Origin: Aeromicrobium sp.
GTDB lineage: Bacteria > Actinomycetota > Actinomycetes > Propionibacteriales > Nocardioidaceae
Assembly (NCBI RefSeq): GCF_023146395.1
Contig: NZ_JAGLCD010000012.1
Span: 1-64,000 of the forward strand
Direction: 5' to 3'
Length of the DNA stretch: 64,000 nt
Part shown: positions 63,345 through 64,000 of the stretch, in pieces
Layout of the letters: every line of letters starts with the position of its first letter
Position numbering within the stretch: position 1 is the stretch's first letter
Translations under genes and position numbers: made by a program
Notes under the pieces: generated by a model
What the model was told of the DNA's origin: nothing
What the model saw: only the letters and a program-made list of their open reading frames with translations
The model's database searches: none

Positions 63345-64000
63345 GTGAGCAACGATCGGGACAAGGACGGCCGGGTGAGCAAGCGCGACCGCACGACGGC
63401 GACGGCACCGGCGCTCGGGACCCGCGAGTTCCTGCGGTGGATGTGGACGCAGCTCACCTCGATGCGCACGGCCCTGCTGCTGCTGCTGCTGCTCGCCGTG
63501 GCGTCCCTGCCCGGGTCGTTCGTGCCGCAGCGCGGGGTCGACGCGCGGGCCGTCGAGGCCTTCCGCCTGCGTCATCCCGACCTGTCACCGTGGCTCGAGA
63601 AGCTCGGGGCGTTCAACGTCTACGCGTCCCCCTGGTTCAGCGCGATCTACCTGCTGCTGATGGTCTCGCTGATCGGGTGCATCCTGCCGCGCTCCCGCGT
63701 CTACTGGCGGGCCCTGCGCGCTCGGCCGCCCCAGGCGCCGCGTCGCTTCGACCGGCTGCCGGCCTCCGGCACGTTCGAGACCACGGCCGACGTCGACACC
63801 GTGCTCGCCGCGGCGCGCCGGGTCGTGGGCCGGGCCCGCGTCGACGTCGTGACCGACGACGGCGGCGGCCGCGGCGAGCTGCGCTCCGAGCGCGGGTACC
63901 TGCGCGAGCTCGGCAACCTCGTGTTCCACGTCAGCGTCGTCGTCGTGCTGGTCGGCGTGGCCATCGGCTCGCTGCTGGGATACCGCGGCGCCGTCATCGT
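63345..64000 (+). CDS. resB: ResB-family cytochrome c biogenesis protein (partial, runs off the window)
   Basis: The first 218 codons are visible. A charged start (SNDRDKDGRVSKRD) is followed by a membrane segment (about 43-58) with SLPGSFVPQRGVD, typical of ResB/Ccs1. Then come FSAIYLLLMVSLIGCILPR, and a further segment near the edge (FHVSVVVVLVGVAIGSLLG). ResB with CcsA (probably next) attaches heme to apocytochrome c. GTG 63345 lies 13 bp after ccdA. The C-terminus is outside the window. Confidence 0.9.
   Translation, partial: MSNDRDKDGRVSKRDRTTATAPALGTREFLRWMWTQLTSMRTALLLLLLLAVASLPGSFVPQRGVDARAVEAFRLRHPDLSPWLEKLGAFNVYASPWFSAIYLLLMVSLIGCILPRSRVYWRALRARPPQAPRRFDRLPASGTFETTADVDTVLAAARRVVGRARVDVVTDDGGGRGELRSERGYLRELGNLVFHVSVVVVLVGVAIGSLLGYRGAVI

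Overview
The window is about 64 kb of very GC-rich, gene-dense DNA with many GTG starts, 4-bp stop/start overlaps and actinobacterial core genes throughout. Gene content and order point to the Propionibacteriales, most likely Nocardioidaceae (an Aeromicrobium- or Nocardioides-like organism). This assignment is an inference from gene order, not from a search. No tRNA, rRNA, CRISPR array, insertion sequence or prophage gene is visible.

Two conserved actinobacterial neighbourhoods are joined here. Positions 2.5-33.7 kb follow the order known in mycobacteria from ppa to radA: ppa, dacB, a zincin metalloprotease, tilS, hpt, ftsH, folE-folP-folB-folK, DUF3180, DUF2520-panC-panD-coaX, lysS, clpC, mutY, disA, radA. 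Positions 36.3-64 kb follow the ppx-to-ccs neighbourhood: a Cys-rich protein, ppx, a TIM-barrel protein, proC, a small HTH protein, ribosomal protein bS22, an SDR, an acyltransferase, a BldN/RsbN-like sigma/anti-sigma pair, a serB-like HAD phosphatase, hemACD, hemB, hemL, a phosphatase, and ResA/CcdA/ResB. Accessory genes are inserted at several points: a Baeyer-Villiger monooxygenase with a TetR regulator at the left edge, a VanY-like peptidase with two stress genes, a fructose PTS locus between lysS and clpC, a membrane-anchored GOGAT-domain protein, VOC, purU, LysE, SBF and AcuC-like genes, and an EamA/LysR divergon with a lytic transglycosylase.

The genes form working groups: folate synthesis plus FtsH; pantothenate to CoA; purine salvage and tRNA-Ile lysidine synthesis; fructose uptake (FruR, FruK, EII, HPr, EI); protein and DNA quality control (ClpC, MutY, DisA, RadA); tetrapyrrole synthesis (HemA, C, D, B, L) leading into cytochrome c maturation (ResA, CcdA, ResB, cut by the window end).

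Three non-coding signals stand out. First, at least sixteen genes have a TAnnnT hexamer only 6-10 nt before the start codon, the geometry of leaderless transcription. Second, four intergenic spots carry large palindromes, each built from its own private word; two of them (5597-5744 and 20558-20676) repeat the word twice per arm around one exact dyad. Third, specific regulatory sites can be read: a TetR operator on a leaderless promoter, a ClgR-type box before clpC, and a BldN-type promoter before the rsbN-like gene.
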